A DNA stretch of 64,000 nt from Diplonema papillatum (Eukaryota > Euglenozoa > Diplonemea > Diplonemida > Diplonemidae), in contig JAPJBO010000175.1 of the NCBI GenBank assembly GCA_030068145.1, positions 186,001 to 250,000 on the forward strand. Reading direction: 5' to 3'. The notes beneath the pieces were generated by a model that saw only the letters and a list, made by a program, of their open reading frames with translations, was not told the DNA's origin and did not search any database. Below, one piece after another: positions 30,700 to 40,193 of the stretch. The translations under genes were made by a program, and so were the position numbers. Numbering within the stretch: the first letter of the stretch is position 1; each line of letters starts with the position of its first letter.

Positions 30700-32181
30700 A
30701 TGAAGTGGAGCAGGGAGGCCGCGGTGGAGTGGGTGAAGCAGGCTACGGGGCTCCAAGTTCCGTCCGCTTTCCATTTTCGTCCGGACAATGGTCGGCTGCG
30801 GCCGATTATCCGGTTGGCGGGGGATGCCGGCGCTTCCGCGGACGCGTACCTGAGGTCTCTGCTAGGGGCCCTGGGGGGCGAGGAGCCGCCGAGCGGGACG
30901 GCGCAGTGGGTGTTGGCTTGGTTGGCGTGCGCGTCCGCGCCCACGGCCACCCCTGCGGACTTCGAAGAGCTGGTACGCTCAGTGTCGCCGGCCCACCACG
31001 AAGGCCCCTCCCCTCGGCTGCCTGGCCGCTCCGCTGACGCCGCGCACTCGGACTCGGCGGATTACGCCGCTTTCTCCGCCGCCGCGGCCGCAGCGGCGGC
31101 CCACGCCTCCTCGACTGCCGCCACCTCTGCTGCTGCTGCCGCGGCCGACCCCTCCGCCGCCTCGTCTTCCGCTGCTGCTCCGCGCACCCCCTCGGGGATT
31201 CCGCTCCCGGGAACACCGGAGGGGGACGAAGAGGTCGCCCGGGCCCTGCAGGTCGACGTGCAGGACACACCCGCGAGGCGGGTGACGTTTGCGGAACGCC
31301 CGGACGACATCCGGCGCCTGGAGAGCCAGGTGGAGCGCCTCACCGCGATGGTGCTGGCGCTCGTGGAACGCTCCTCGCCCCCAGCCCCTCAGCGTCCATC
31401 TGTCCAGCGCGGCATGGAGGTGCCGCCTCCGCCTCCCCTCGTCGATGCCTCGCGCGTCCCGTTCGGGTCTCACCACGCGGGGGCAGGCCATACTCCGGCG
31501 CCCTTCTCTGCCCCCCAGCCGCCGGCTCCCGTTCCGGCGCCGACGCAGCCCTCCCAACCGGCTCAGGAGAACCCCTTCGCGGGGCAACATTTCTCGGCAC
31601 CCTCCCAGACGGAGGTTTTTCAGCAGGACCCGCTCGACGCGCTGGAGCGCGGGTCCGTTCAATCCCAACCAGCGCTGATCACCCCGGGCCCCGGGCTCCT
31701 CGACCCCCGCGTGTGGCTGTCCTACGGGCCGGTCGAGAAGTCGCTGCTCCTCGTCCACATCCGCGATATTTTTGCGGAAGTCCTAAATGGGTCGCAGGCC
31801 CTGGCGAACGACGGCCAGCACCTCCTCCACCACCTCTCGTGCATCCTACATCTGATGGACGACACCTCCGACCAAGAGGGGATGGTGCGGCTCGCGGAGA
31901 GCACCCTGCACCGCATGGTGGTGCTCAAAACAGCCCTCAAGGCGGGCTGGTCCGTTGCGGCGGACCTCCAGAAGGGGTACCACGAGGAGGACGAGGTGCC
32001 CGCCTACCTGCGCCGGGGGTTTCAGGCGATGCGGAAGGCGGACGAACAGCCGGCGAAGCCCGCCAGGTCGCGGGGGTCGGGGTTACAGCCGACGAGGCGC
32101 GCTGCCCCTCCCCACAGCGCAGCCCCCCCTCCTCAGGCGGACGGGGCACGCGCCGGCAGCAGGAGGAAAGGGTCTCGGTGA
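30700..32181 (+). CDS. gag-like protein of the split-direct-repeat retrotransposon
   Basis: 493 codons from the first ATG after repeat A1. The frame is open upstream into the repeat but has no earlier ATG. The N-terminal 100 residues are compact (MKWSREAAVEWVKQATGLQV ... QWVLAWLACASA). A long Ala/Ser/Pro-rich linker follows (about 115-215), then a short coiled-coil-like segment (DDIRRLESQVERLTAMVLALV), a Pro-rich stretch, and a helical C-terminal region (residues 330-450). It ends in a basic Arg/Lys tail. There is no CCHC knuckle. The role as a nucleic-acid-binding structural protein is inferred from position, as in other DIRS-order elements. Its last third overlaps the YR frame in another phase. 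Confidence 0.7.
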   Translation: MKWSREAAVEWVKQATGLQVPSAFHFRPDNGRLRPIIRLAGDAGASADAYLRSLLGALGGEEPPSGTAQWVLAWLACASAPTATPADFEELVRSVSPAHHEGPSPRLPGRSADAAHSDSADYAAFSAAAAAAAAHASSTAATSAAAAAADPSAASSSAAAPRTPSGIPLPGTPEGDEEVARALQVDVQDTPARRVTFAERPDDIRRLESQVERLTAMVLALVERSSPPAPQRPSVQRGMEVPPPPPLVDASRVPFGSHHAGAGHTPAPFSAPQPPAPVPAPTQPSQPAQENPFAGQHFSAPSQTEVFQQDPLDALERGSVQSQPALITPGPGLLDPRVWLSYGPVEKSLLLVHIRDIFAEVLNGSQALANDGQHLLHHLSCILHLMDDTSDQEGMVRLAESTLHRMVVLKTALKAGWSVAADLQKGYHEEDEVPAYLRRGFQAMRKADEQPAKPARSRGSGLQPTRRAAPPHSAAPPPQADGARAGSRRKGSR

Positions 32182-33131
32182 GTGTCTTGGACCGGTTCCC
32201 CCCACCTCCGCGCGCGACATCCGGTGGTCGGGCGCTCTTGTTGGAACCTCCGCTGTCGAACGGCGAGCGGGAGAGACTTGTTGGCAAGGCCAACTCGTAC
32301 ATCGGCGACGCGCTGGCGTTGTCGACGCGACGCGGCGTTCATTCGGTATACCGGCGTTTCCTAGAGTTCCGCCGTCACTGGGAGACGCGATTCGGTACGC
32401 CGTTGGACGTTCCGACGGCGGTCGTTCTGTTCGTGACGCGTCTCTTGTCGCGCGAGCCCAACAGCATCTCGACATCCACCGCGGTACAGTATGTGGTCAA
32501 CATACAGTCCGCGGAGAGGCGACTCGGTCGGCCCATAGAGAGCCAGCTGGTTCGAGACTTCATCCGATCCCTGAAGAGGGCGGGTGCCTTGCGTCCCGCC
32601 AAGCAGGCAGTTCCGGCGACGAAAGAGGATGTGGCGCGCGCCGTGCGCCTCGAGACGGATCCCGTGATGCGTCTGGCCATCACTCTCGCGTGGCAGGGAG
32701 CAGCCCGGGTGGACGACGTTCTCACCAGGGAGGCCCGGAACGTGACCGAGAGCCCCGACTTCTGGTCCGTGAACTGGGTCGGTTCGAAGTCGGACCCCTT
32801 CCGTTTGGGACAAGTGACCGGCGTGGTCCTTCCACCGGAGGAGGACGAGACTCTCCGATCTCTCCTCCGCTCCGCACGCCCGGGTCAGCGCATTTTCGCG
32901 GGCGTGACGTTTCGCCGCGTCGTAGCGGCGTTGAAGAGGTCGAATCAGGCCCTGACGGGGCACTCTCTCCGCCGGGGGGCGCTGTTTCGCCTCCTAAAAA
33001 TGGGCGTCGACCTCGACACGCTCCAGAGGGTGTCCCGCCACGCGACCCAGGACGCTTTGGTACGCTACCTCCCGGAGGCGGAGGTGCCCCTCGTCCGGGA
33101 GACGGCATGCGCGTCGGCAACCCTCCTGTAA
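32182..33131 (+). CDS. tyrosine recombinase (YR) of the retrotransposon
   Basis: The frame is open from about 31713, but the recognisable protein begins near 32182 (SVLDRFPPP) without an in-frame ATG, one base out of phase with gag. Expression may need frameshifting, splicing or non-AUG initiation. An N-terminal core-binding helix bundle (GERERLVGKANSYIGDALAL ... FVTRLLSREP) is followed by the catalytic domain. It holds the first Arg (GAARVDDVL), a Lys region (VGSKSDPFR), the HxxR motif (GHSLRRGA), a second His (VSRHATQDA) and the nucleophile Tyr (VRYLPE) five residues after that block. All catalytic positions are present. It integrates the circular cDNA intermediate of DIRS-order elements. 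It ends at 33131, 25 bases inside the RT ORF. Confidence 0.82.
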
Positions 33132-34951
33132 GCATCCCTTTGGAACCGGTTTTCCCATACAGGCCGCCGAAGAGAGCTCCTCGTAACCCCCTGTCCAAGT
33201 GCTATCCTGGACCCGATGCTTTGTCGCAGGATGTACCCCCCCCGGCGTTTTTGGAAGCGATCCGGCACCATGGGGGCATCGGCGATGCCCCGCCGTCGGA
33301 TTTTACGCCTTTCGTCACCGTCGCCTACGGGGGCGACCTCATCGTCAACGAGCTTGCCGCTCCTCCGGCGCAGCGCAGCTCGGAGGGGTATTTAGCGCCC
33401 ATCACGTCCTCCTTCATGGATCTCGACAGGCTCCTTGCCATGGATACACACGGCCTACTCGGAGGCGTGTTGGACGTTATCAGGTCGCGTGAGTCTCTCG
33501 AGTCCGCACTAGTCCGCGACGCCTCCTCTTGGCACTCAGAGGCCATAGCGCGCGGGACCTCGAGGCGGATGCTACACCACCTTCCGGACCTGCTGAAGTA
33601 CGGTGTCGCGGAGGTAGCACACGAGCATCCGAGAGTCGTGCTCCCCGCATTCACGGTTCCCAAGAAGAGCGGGGGGGAGAGGTTCGTGTGCGATGGACGA
33701 AAGCTGAACGCTGTCATGCCCCGACCGCCTCCGATGCTCCTGCCCTCCATGCCCGACGTGATCGATCGGGTGCTAAGCTCGGCGGTCGTCTACCTGGCGG
33801 ATGCGAAGAGCTACTTCTACCAGTTCGAACTGGATGAGGGCGTCCGCGGGTATTTCGGCATGAACCTTGCGGGCCCACGTGGGAGTTTCGTCAGAGCCCG
33901 TTTAAGGGCGATGTGCATGGGCTGGAGCTGGGCTCCGGCGATAGCACAGAGAGCTTCTCGCGTCATCCTGCCGGAGACTGACGGTCTCCCGTGGGTTGAC
34001 AATTTTGTCATCGTGGGCGATTCTTTGGCCGAGGCGGAAGAGAGATTCACACGTTTCGCCCGGCGATGTCGTGAGGTGAACTGCGTCCTCAACGACGACG
34101 AAGGCCAGTACGGGATCCCCCTCACGCAGTTCGACCTTTTGGGGCTGCGGTTCGATCTGGCCAGCAGCCCACCTCGGTACAGTATGGCCACTGCTTGGGT
34201 TGAGAAGCTGCTGCGGTCTTCCGAACTCGCCGTTTTCCGGGGCGGAGTCGTTTCTCCCCGGGCGTTCTACAGGCTGTTCGGCGCTCTGGTGTGGTTCGCG
34301 TACACAACGCGTTTTCCCTTGGCGTACGCCCGGTGCGCTCTTTCGTTCGTGCAGAGACTCTCCTCACGACTGTCGGTGGGAGGTCTGCAGGCATGGGACG
34401 TGCCGGTGAACGTTCCGGCGTCGACAGCCCGCGAAGTTGAAAGCCTCACGGCGACCATCGGGGAGAACCGGTGGGTCACGCGAGTGGGCACGCGCGGGGG
34501 GCAGTCGATCCGACTATGGTCCGACGCCTCCTCAAAAGAATGGGCGGCGCTGCTCGAGGGTGAGCCCGAACGGGTGTCACAGGGCATTTTCTTTGGTCAC
34601 TTCGCAGAAAAGCACATTTTTTTGAAAGAGCTTTTCGCAGTGTTGAAAGGCCTCGAGCTAGCCGTTAGAACACACCGTGGAGTGTCCGTAGAGCTGATGG
34701 TAGACAACCTACCGGCGGTTCATTGCCTGAACAAGGGCCACTCGAAGAATTACGCGGCGAACATAATACTGTCGCGCATTTTCGATCTGGCCCGAGAGTA
34801 CGGACTTGAGCTCACGGCTACGTGGGTGCCGACCCACGAACAGAGGGCGGACGAGTACACCCGGGGTACCCAGGCGAAAGAGAACGCGACGCCTGGAGGG
34901 TGGTTGCCGAAGGAGGAAGATCTCTCGCCTCCTCCGGATCTGACTACTTGA
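33107..34951 (+). CDS. reverse transcriptase-RNase H of the retrotransposon
   Basis: Starts at an ATG 25 bases before the YR stop, a likely reinitiation overlap; 614 codons. The RT region (about 150-390) has LPAFTVPKKSGGERFVCDGR (fingers), motif A YLADAKSYFYQFEL with its Asp, motif B MGWSWAPAIAQRAS, and the active-site turn PWVDNFVIVGDS, where the usual YxDD reads WVDN. The connection and RNase H follow: LWSDASSKEW (first Asp), FLKELFAVLKGLE (Glu), ELMVDNLPAV (Asp), WVPTHEQRADEYTRG (last Asp). RNase H therefore keeps its four acidic residues, while RT has Asn at the second catalytic Asp. The substitution could inactivate RT or be a lineage variant. No dUTPase, methyltransferase or hydrolase domain is attached. 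Confidence 0.88.
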   Translation: MRVGNPPVSIPLEPVFPYRPPKRAPRNPLSKCYPGPDALSQDVPPPAFLEAIRHHGGIGDAPPSDFTPFVTVAYGGDLIVNELAAPPAQRSSEGYLAPITSSFMDLDRLLAMDTHGLLGGVLDVIRSRESLESALVRDASSWHSEAIARGTSRRMLHHLPDLLKYGVAEVAHEHPRVVLPAFTVPKKSGGERFVCDGRKLNAVMPRPPPMLLPSMPDVIDRVLSSAVVYLADAKSYFYQFELDEGVRGYFGMNLAGPRGSFVRARLRAMCMGWSWAPAIAQRASRVILPETDGLPWVDNFVIVGDSLAEAEERFTRFARRCREVNCVLNDDEGQYGIPLTQFDLLGLRFDLASSPPRYSMATAWVEKLLRSSELAVFRGGVVSPRAFYRLFGALVWFAYTTRFPLAYARCALSFVQRLSSRLSVGGLQAWDVPVNVPASTAREVESLTATIGENRWVTRVGTRGGQSIRLWSDASSKEWAALLEGEPERVSQGIFFGHFAEKHIFLKELFAVLKGLELAVRTHRGVSVELMVDNLPAVHCLNKGHSKNYAANIILSRIFDLAREYGLELTATWVPTHEQRADEYTRGTQAKENATPGGWLPKEEDLSPPPDLTT

Positions 34952-34984
34952 AAGGCCACTGCGTGGTCCCTGGGGGTCCTGGAT

Positions 34985-35090
34985 GGTGTAAGCGAAGAAC
35001 AAATCAGATTGTGTTTGTATTGTATTTGCCCCTTACCTCTATATTTCCCCCCTTTCATTCGGAGTCGAAGCAGCTACGTCGAGTATTTTT
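34985..35090 (+). repeat. B1 split direct repeat
   Basis: 106 bp from GGTGTAAGCGAAGAACAAAT to GTCGAGTATTTTT, starting 34 bases after the RT-RNase H stop. It is identical to B2 apart from the length of the final T-run, and joins A2 directly. Confidence 0.9.
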
Positions 35091-35382
35091 ACATAAGCGC
35101 CAGCTTGAAAGGAAATGCTCGACGATGCTGCCCGACAAAGAACAGAAGGGATTCCAAGTGCTGTAACTACCGAACCACGTGTTGAACGGACGTGAGGTCA
35201 TGCGGGTCTACCCCTACACGACAAATCACACAAACACAACAGGTCAAAGTCCTGAGTGAGAAAACAACACACGGTGGTGTAAGCGAAGAACAAATCAGAT
35301 TGTGTTTGTATTGTATTTGCCCCTTACCTCTATATTTCCCCCCTTTCATTCGGAGTCGAAGCAGCTACGTCGAGTATTTTTT
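35091..35382 (+). repeat. A2-B2 split direct repeats
   Basis: A2 (35091-35294) matches A1, and B2 (35276-35382, sharing 19 bp with A2) matches B1. A solo A-B unit of the same family lies inverted at 39602-39895. Recombination between A1 and A2 would leave exactly such a unit. Confidence 0.9.
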
Positions 35383-36513
35383 CGAATACTCTGTCGTTTC
35401 ATCAAAGCTGCCGAGGAAGTCCAAGTACCATCCCAATAGGGTCTTCTGACCAACGGTGCATGATAGAGACCACGCGGCTGCCCAGGACGTTCCGAATCTC
35501 CCTGTCGTCGCCCTCTGCCACAACACACCTTTCAACTCCGGGCCGCCCTGTTCCCGCAGCCATACAGCAAATGCAGGTGAAGATGCCACGTCGTTCGCTG
35601 CTGCACACAGGAACGTCATCTCCTTCCCAATCTTGAGCTCGGTCACAACCCTGCTCATCGTCCGATGCAACCTGTGCACTGGTTCGTATACCCGGGGTTG
35701 TTTGAGGCCCCCCACACCTGCTCCGCGGTCCGTAAACATACAGCAGAAGCGGTCTTGCTCGAAAAAGGCATCAGGGCCGAGAACGCCAAGCCCTCGAAGT
35801 TCTTGCGTGAGAGACGAGAAGTAGCAACAGATTTCTGTCACTGCGTCTTCCACCATGCTGCCATCGTGCACGGTTGAAAGGCACGCCTTCAGGAAATGGT
35901 GCCTTTGTGATGTTCCTTGCATCCAAGTTGCTGTCAAGTGGATTGCATGCCAATTCTCGTTAACAGGTGTGCTATCGTGCTGCAAGGCGACATCCTTGTC
36001 TTCGATGGCACACAAAAACGAGATATCACGCGCAACCAGGTTGCTCTGCCATGCTCGCTCAACCCTGAAACGACTCACTTTTACTCGCTGGATAATGAGG
36101 AGTACCCGGGGTATGCGTCGGATCTTGACATCTTCCGCCATCAGGCTGTCTACGATACCTCGCAGTTCTCCGTCGGCCAGGCCTCCGCCGTCCGTCACCA
36201 CAGCGCGATTCTTGTCGAGGACTGGTACAAGCACGCAATGGCCGCAACTGAGCTTCCACAAGTCCTCTCTGAGAACAACAGGACAGTCGGCCAGACAAAC
36301 TGTTGAAGGGGGGCCGGTAGCGAGGCGCACATATGTCCCAGCAAGCGCGTAGCCAACCGACTTCGCAAGTCCTACGATAGCGTTCCAGTCAGCATTCTCG
36401 ACGAGAAAACCTTCATGGCGCATTCCACACGGCTTCACGAAAGTAACGTCAATCTTCATCTCCCCGTTGTTCCAGGCTTTCCTGACTCGCTCTCGTTCCT
36501 TTTCCTGCAACAA
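35383..36513 (-). pseudogene. N-terminal half of the split, unclassified mobile-element ORF2
   Basis: About 377 codons on the minus strand, running into the retrotransposon boundary at 35382/35383 (DETTEYS is the last host-derived part). No ATG opens this frame; it starts after a TAA, and the sequence TTTGTTGCAG just before codon 2 looks like a splice acceptor, so an upstream exon is possible. Visible features are LADCPVVLREDLWKLSCGHC, IRRIPRVLLIIQRVKVSRF, a segment HDGSMVEDAVTEICCYFSSL, CMFTDRGAG, and TTGRFGTSWAAAWSL close to the break. The pattern does not match a transposase family I know. The C-terminal half is at 29262-30490. Confidence 0.55.
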
Positions 36514-36725
36514 ACCCCTGCATTGGTTTTGAACACACCGACATTACAAACGTTAATTTCTCTTCGTCAGCTAGTCGAATACCCGAGTTGCCGCCGGATA
36601 GACAGGCCGTCGCTTCCAATGGACATCCAGAACAAAAGAGAATTGAGACAACAAAAAACTATAATTGATCGTCGGGAACACACAAAAAAAGAAATGCCTT
36701 TACGATGGAGGCTATCACCAGAAAG

Positions 36726-37679
36726 CTAGATTTTTGCCTCTTTGCGTGGGTTCTCGACCTCTGCTTCCTCGTCTGCCTTTCGTTTGAAGCCAACCATTTC
36801 AAACATCTTTTTGGCGTTGGCCTTTTCTTGTTCGGACATGCCCCTTGTGAGATCCTTCCTGGCCGCCACCTTCTTCTTATTTTTAGCAGCTTCTTTTTCT
36901 CTGAAAGCTTTTAGGTCTGCTTTCGCGTTCTTTGACAGCTTCTTGGCGAACTTCGGGCATCGACAACCGTGTCGTACAAACGACGTCCCGTCAGAAAGCC
37001 TGTCCGGCGGGTTGCTGACCTTTGTGCCACAAATACAAAGCACCCAAGAGGGTCCGAACTTCAGCCCCACCTTGCCGAACCTGTCACACAGCGCCTCCTC
37101 CAACTTGTTCGTAATCATCGAGCTACTGTCCGCCCGCGATGTGTATGAGTTGTCGTGCACTTCCGCGTCGTGTGTTAGCAGGTGCTTTCGGACGTGCTTT
37201 GCCGAGTGCTTTTTCAGCTCCAAACGGACCACTATATGGAGGTTCAACTTCTTTTCGACGACCTTTTGTAGTCCCGCGTCGTTGAGCACTTCCGTCTCGT
37301 CGTCGCGCTCCTTATAAAACCAGCGACGTGCGACACCGGTAGCCCCCCTAAGGAAAGGAGCGTCTTTCTTTTCTGCAAGCTGGTTTCCGCATTCCAGCAG
37401 GTGCGGCCGTATTGTGGACTCGTGGAACGTTTGCAGCGAGCCGTTAGTCATAAAGTCGGCGTTGTACTTCATGTCTTCTTCCTTCAGGTCGATGGTGTCG
37501 CTTTCTTCGGTCTCGCTGTTGTCGTTCTCCTCACGCTCTTCCGTCGTGCGGACTTGGAGATATTTCGTAAAGCAGTGAAACGTAACGCCGATACAGAATT
37601 GCATTTTACGCTTTTGAATTTTGTTTCGTGCCTTTATTTGGGTACTTTCTTTTGTAGCCAGTTCAATGGAAACGATCAT
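36726..37679 (-). CDS. unclassified mobile-element ORF1 (zinc-binding, basic C-terminus)
   Basis: 317 codons from an ATG at 37677-37679. The acidic N-terminal part (EEREENDNSETEESDTIDLKEED shortened: an Asp/Glu-rich block near residues 48-70) is followed by a helical middle region. A Cys/His cluster near 215-245 (WVLCICGTKV ... FVRHGCRCPKF) could bind zinc. A very basic C-terminal third (KKLSKNAKADLKAFREKEAA, KKKVAARK) could be a nuclear or DNA-binding tail. It lies upstream of ORF2 on the same strand with about 210 bp between them, so the pair likely forms one transposon, or exons of one gene. No named family is recognised, and a host gene cannot be excluded. Confidence 0.5.
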   Translation of the reverse strand: MIVSIELATKESTQIKARNKIQKRKMQFCIGVTFHCFTKYLQVRTTEEREENDNSETEESDTIDLKEEDMKYNADFMTNGSLQTFHESTIRPHLLECGNQLAEKKDAPFLRGATGVARRWFYKERDDETEVLNDAGLQKVVEKKLNLHIVVRLELKKHSAKHVRKHLLTHDAEVHDNSYTSRADSSSMITNKLEEALCDRFGKVGLKFGPSWVLCICGTKVSNPPDRLSDGTSFVRHGCRCPKFAKKLSKNAKADLKAFREKEAAKNKKKVAARKDLTRGMSEQEKANAKKMFEMVGFKRKADEEAEVENPRKEAKI

Positions 37680-37868
37680 TTTACGAGAGAGATGATTTGC
37701 GCTTTATTTAGAGTTCGAGCTCGCTTGAGATTCCGGATGCAAAAGTCACCTGTAAGGCGATTGCATCGTATTGGGGTCACATTTCGTTTAGGCTACAGCA
37801 GCAGATGTTAGAACACAGAGAAGCATTTCATAAAGCTGTCTAGCTTTATTATGCAATGCTTCTCTGTT

Positions 37869-38222
37869 AAATTTAGGGTCAACGACAAAACGGATTCTAT
37901 ATAACTGGATTACGACAAAGTGGATTATTAGTGGATTATAATCCAGTAATAATCCACTTTGTCGCTTTTGATAATCCACTTTGTCGCTTCTGACAACCGG
38001 CATGAATTATATAGGGGGACCCTTTCACAAAAAGTTCCCACAGGGAAAGTGACTATTTTGAGCTGTTTGAGTTCATTGAAACCATCAAAAGTGAGCTTAG
38101 GTCCGTCATACGGGGCGACAAAGTGGATTAGGCGACAAAGTGGATTGGCGACAAAGTGGATTATAATCCACTTTGTCGTAATCCAGTTATATAGAATCCA
38201 CTTTGTCGTTTTCCCTAAATTT
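37869..38222. mobile_element. foldback/MITE element built from a 15-bp unit
   Basis: The terminal inverted repeats are about 55 bp (left from TAAATTTAGGGTCAACGACA, right ending TGTCGTTTTCCCTAAATTTA). Each consists of repeats of CGACAAAGTGGATTA and its reverse, which occur in both directions in tandem. A unique core of about 125 bp (37995-38120) separates them. No coding capacity. It is the third element here whose inverted termini are themselves tandem arrays. Confidence 0.85.
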
Positions 38223-38520
38223 AAACGCGCCGGTTTGAAGACCCCTGGCGCCCCTGTCCACCAACACCCCCAAAAAGCCCCAAACCCTTTAACTAACTCC
38301 AAAGCCCCCGCAGTCTGAGGGAAACATGAGACCTATGCCCCTCAAGAACCACCAAAAAAAAAAAGGACACCCCAAGGCCAGTTCCCCGTAGTTCCCCCGT
38401 AGTACCCCATGGTTATACCGATCACACCACTAACCCAAACAACTTCCGCCGGTAGAGAAACCTCGCCTAAAGAAATCAACTGCCTTCGGGTAGGCTAGTC
38501 TGACACTAGTTGTCGTCGGG

Positions 38521-38571
38521 AAAAAAAAAAAAAAAAAAATCGTGGTGGCTATAAGGGAATAAACCCTAGAT
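38521..38571. repeat. poly(A) tract and single 30-bp unit
   Basis: About 19 A (38521-38539) are followed by one copy of GTGGCTATAAGGGAATAAA, the unit of the Mutator-like arrays at 25391 and 27295. This is a solitary remnant of that element family. Confidence 0.7.
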
Positions 38572-38945
38572 TTTAATTCTTGAGTGCGGGTGCAATGCTA
38601 CTGGCAACAGATCAGTACGTCAGCCTGTCTCAGCAGCCGCAGATCTGCACGAGCGGGGCTCGGCTGCTTTGAGAAAGGTGGCAGCTAATCCGCCTTCTGC
38701 TTCGCTCGCACCCCCCCTGCTCTGAGATACTTATTGCTCGACTCTCTGGCCCACCAGTCTCTCCCAAGGCATTCTGGTTTTGTAGTTAGTTTAGCCTTCG
38801 CCCCTCTCGTATTATCAATCCGGAAATCCCCGGAGAGATGGTCCCTGCACTCCAGACTGAGTGCCTCTCTTTTTATTTCGACAGCCAGGAATTCTTGACT
38901 CTGGTCTCGACCCATCCAAGTCCAAACGAAACATCGTTTTGTGTT
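38572..38945. repeat. dispersed repeat, second copy of 24281-24600
   Basis: Shares more than 300 bp with 24281-24600, interrupted by small insertions (for example GATCTGCACGAGC near 38642). Both copies lie close to pieces of the 30-bp Mutator-like repeat, so the two families may be linked. Non-coding. Confidence 0.75.
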
Positions 38946-39601
38946 ATTGCTTTCACACAACTTCTGGTCTTCTAGAAATTGACTCCAGCTGTTTGTCTCC
39001 TCTCCTGTGAACTTAATACCTTTAAAGGCTCTCTGGGGCAGAGAGCCAGTCCACTTCTGGACAAACTGATTGACACTCCCCGATAATGCAACCAGAGCCA
39101 TGAGTGCCCGGAGCCCTCGTCAAAGCCATCCAACGTATTGCGCGATGCTGGGCTGCCCCAGCAGCAGCACGATACAACCTTGTCTGAAGGTGAGACGAGA
39201 ACACTTGTGAATTCGTTGAGTAGCGGAATACACGAACGGCTATCGTCTTCGTTTTCTGGACATATCTTTGTCCAGAAGCGTAGAAGAATCCCGCCGGCTC
39301 ACCATTCAAACGTTTCAGACTCGCCCCCTTCTAGCTCCTCATGCTTCCCGTTTTCACACTTCTTTCTGCGTTTTCTTTTTAGGCGGCTGTCTCGGCGCTC
39401 CGCAACTAGGTCTCGTTGCAAGCGGCGACTCTTCCAAAGACCGCAGGGTTGAAGTCATTCACCTGTTCTTACTGGCCAAAAGCTGGGCTGACAAAGGTTG
39501 ACTCGTTGGCTTTCGTGTGGGTTTTTCGCGCTTACGCGCGATCTAGATGGCAGGCACACAACAAGGGACGGTTGTTGTGTAATTATGTAGGTCGCCCTCA
39601 A
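38946..39601. other. no recognisable feature
   Basis: Only short motif-free frames. It is the remnant DNA between dispersed repeats. Confidence 0.35.
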
Positions 39602-39895
39602 GAAATGCTCGACGTAGGTGCTTCGACTCCGAATAGAAGGGAGGAAATATAGAGGTAAGGAGCAAATACAATACAAACACAATCTGATTTGTTCTTCGCT
39701 TACACCACCGTGTGTTGTTTTCTCACTCAGGACTTTGACCTGTTGTGTTTGTGTGATTTGTCGTGTGGCGTAAACCCGCATGACCTCACGTCCGTTCAAC
39801 ACGTGGTTCGGTAGTTACAGCACTTGGAATCCCTTCTGTTCTTTGTCGGGCAGCATCGTCAAGAATTTCCTTTCAAGCTGGCGCTTATGTAAAAC
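39602..39895 (-). mobile_element. solo A-B repeat of the split-direct-repeat retrotransposon
   Basis: On the minus strand this reads A then B of the element at 30491-35382, with a handful of substitutions and no internal sequence. It is the expected product of recombination between A1 and A2. It lies about 300 bp upstream of the Rab start codon, and a frame stays open from its edge (39780) into the Rab ORF. Confidence 0.85.
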
Positions 39896-40193
39896 TTCCC
39901 GCCCTAGCACCACGCAAGCACTCGCTCTTGATGCTATGGCAGGCAATGACGTCGTACAGCATCCCGACCCACTTGAAAGTGCATGCCAGTCCATTTGGTC
40001 CACTTACTCAAAAGATCGCCTTCCATCCCGTGCAAAATGCCACGACGCCCGACTTTTAAGCCCCAAGAGAAAAGCTCCAGATCTCCATGATTTTGCCACT
40101 GAACGTCTCTTCGGGAGAAGAGGTCCGCCCCCTTGCACTGTCCCCCTGCCTCTGGGTATGAATGTTGGCTGTAACGCAGGAAACGAAAGGAAT

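Larger units (their letters stand above)
30491..35382 (+). mobile_element. complete tyrosine-recombinase retrotransposon with split direct repeats
   Basis: The architecture is A1 (30491-30694), gag-like ORF, YR ORF, RT-RNase H ORF, B1 (34985-35090), A2 (35091-35294), B2 (to 35382). A1 and A2 (204 bp) read as identical, and B1 and B2 also match throughout; A and B share 19 bp (GGTGTAAGCGAAGAACAAA). This A-internal-B-A-B layout is the split-direct-repeat form known from PAT/Ngaro/VIPER-like members of the DIRS order, which integrate through a tyrosine recombinase and make no target duplication. All three ORFs are open, so the copy is recent. It sits inside a minus-strand ORF and splits it. Confidence 0.9.

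Noticed and set aside
31955..33106. Open 5' extension of the RT-RNase H frame
   Set aside because: It overlaps the gag end and the YR catalytic domain in another phase and reads as Arg/Gly/Pro-rich noise. The ATG at 33107 overlapping the YR stop is a better start.
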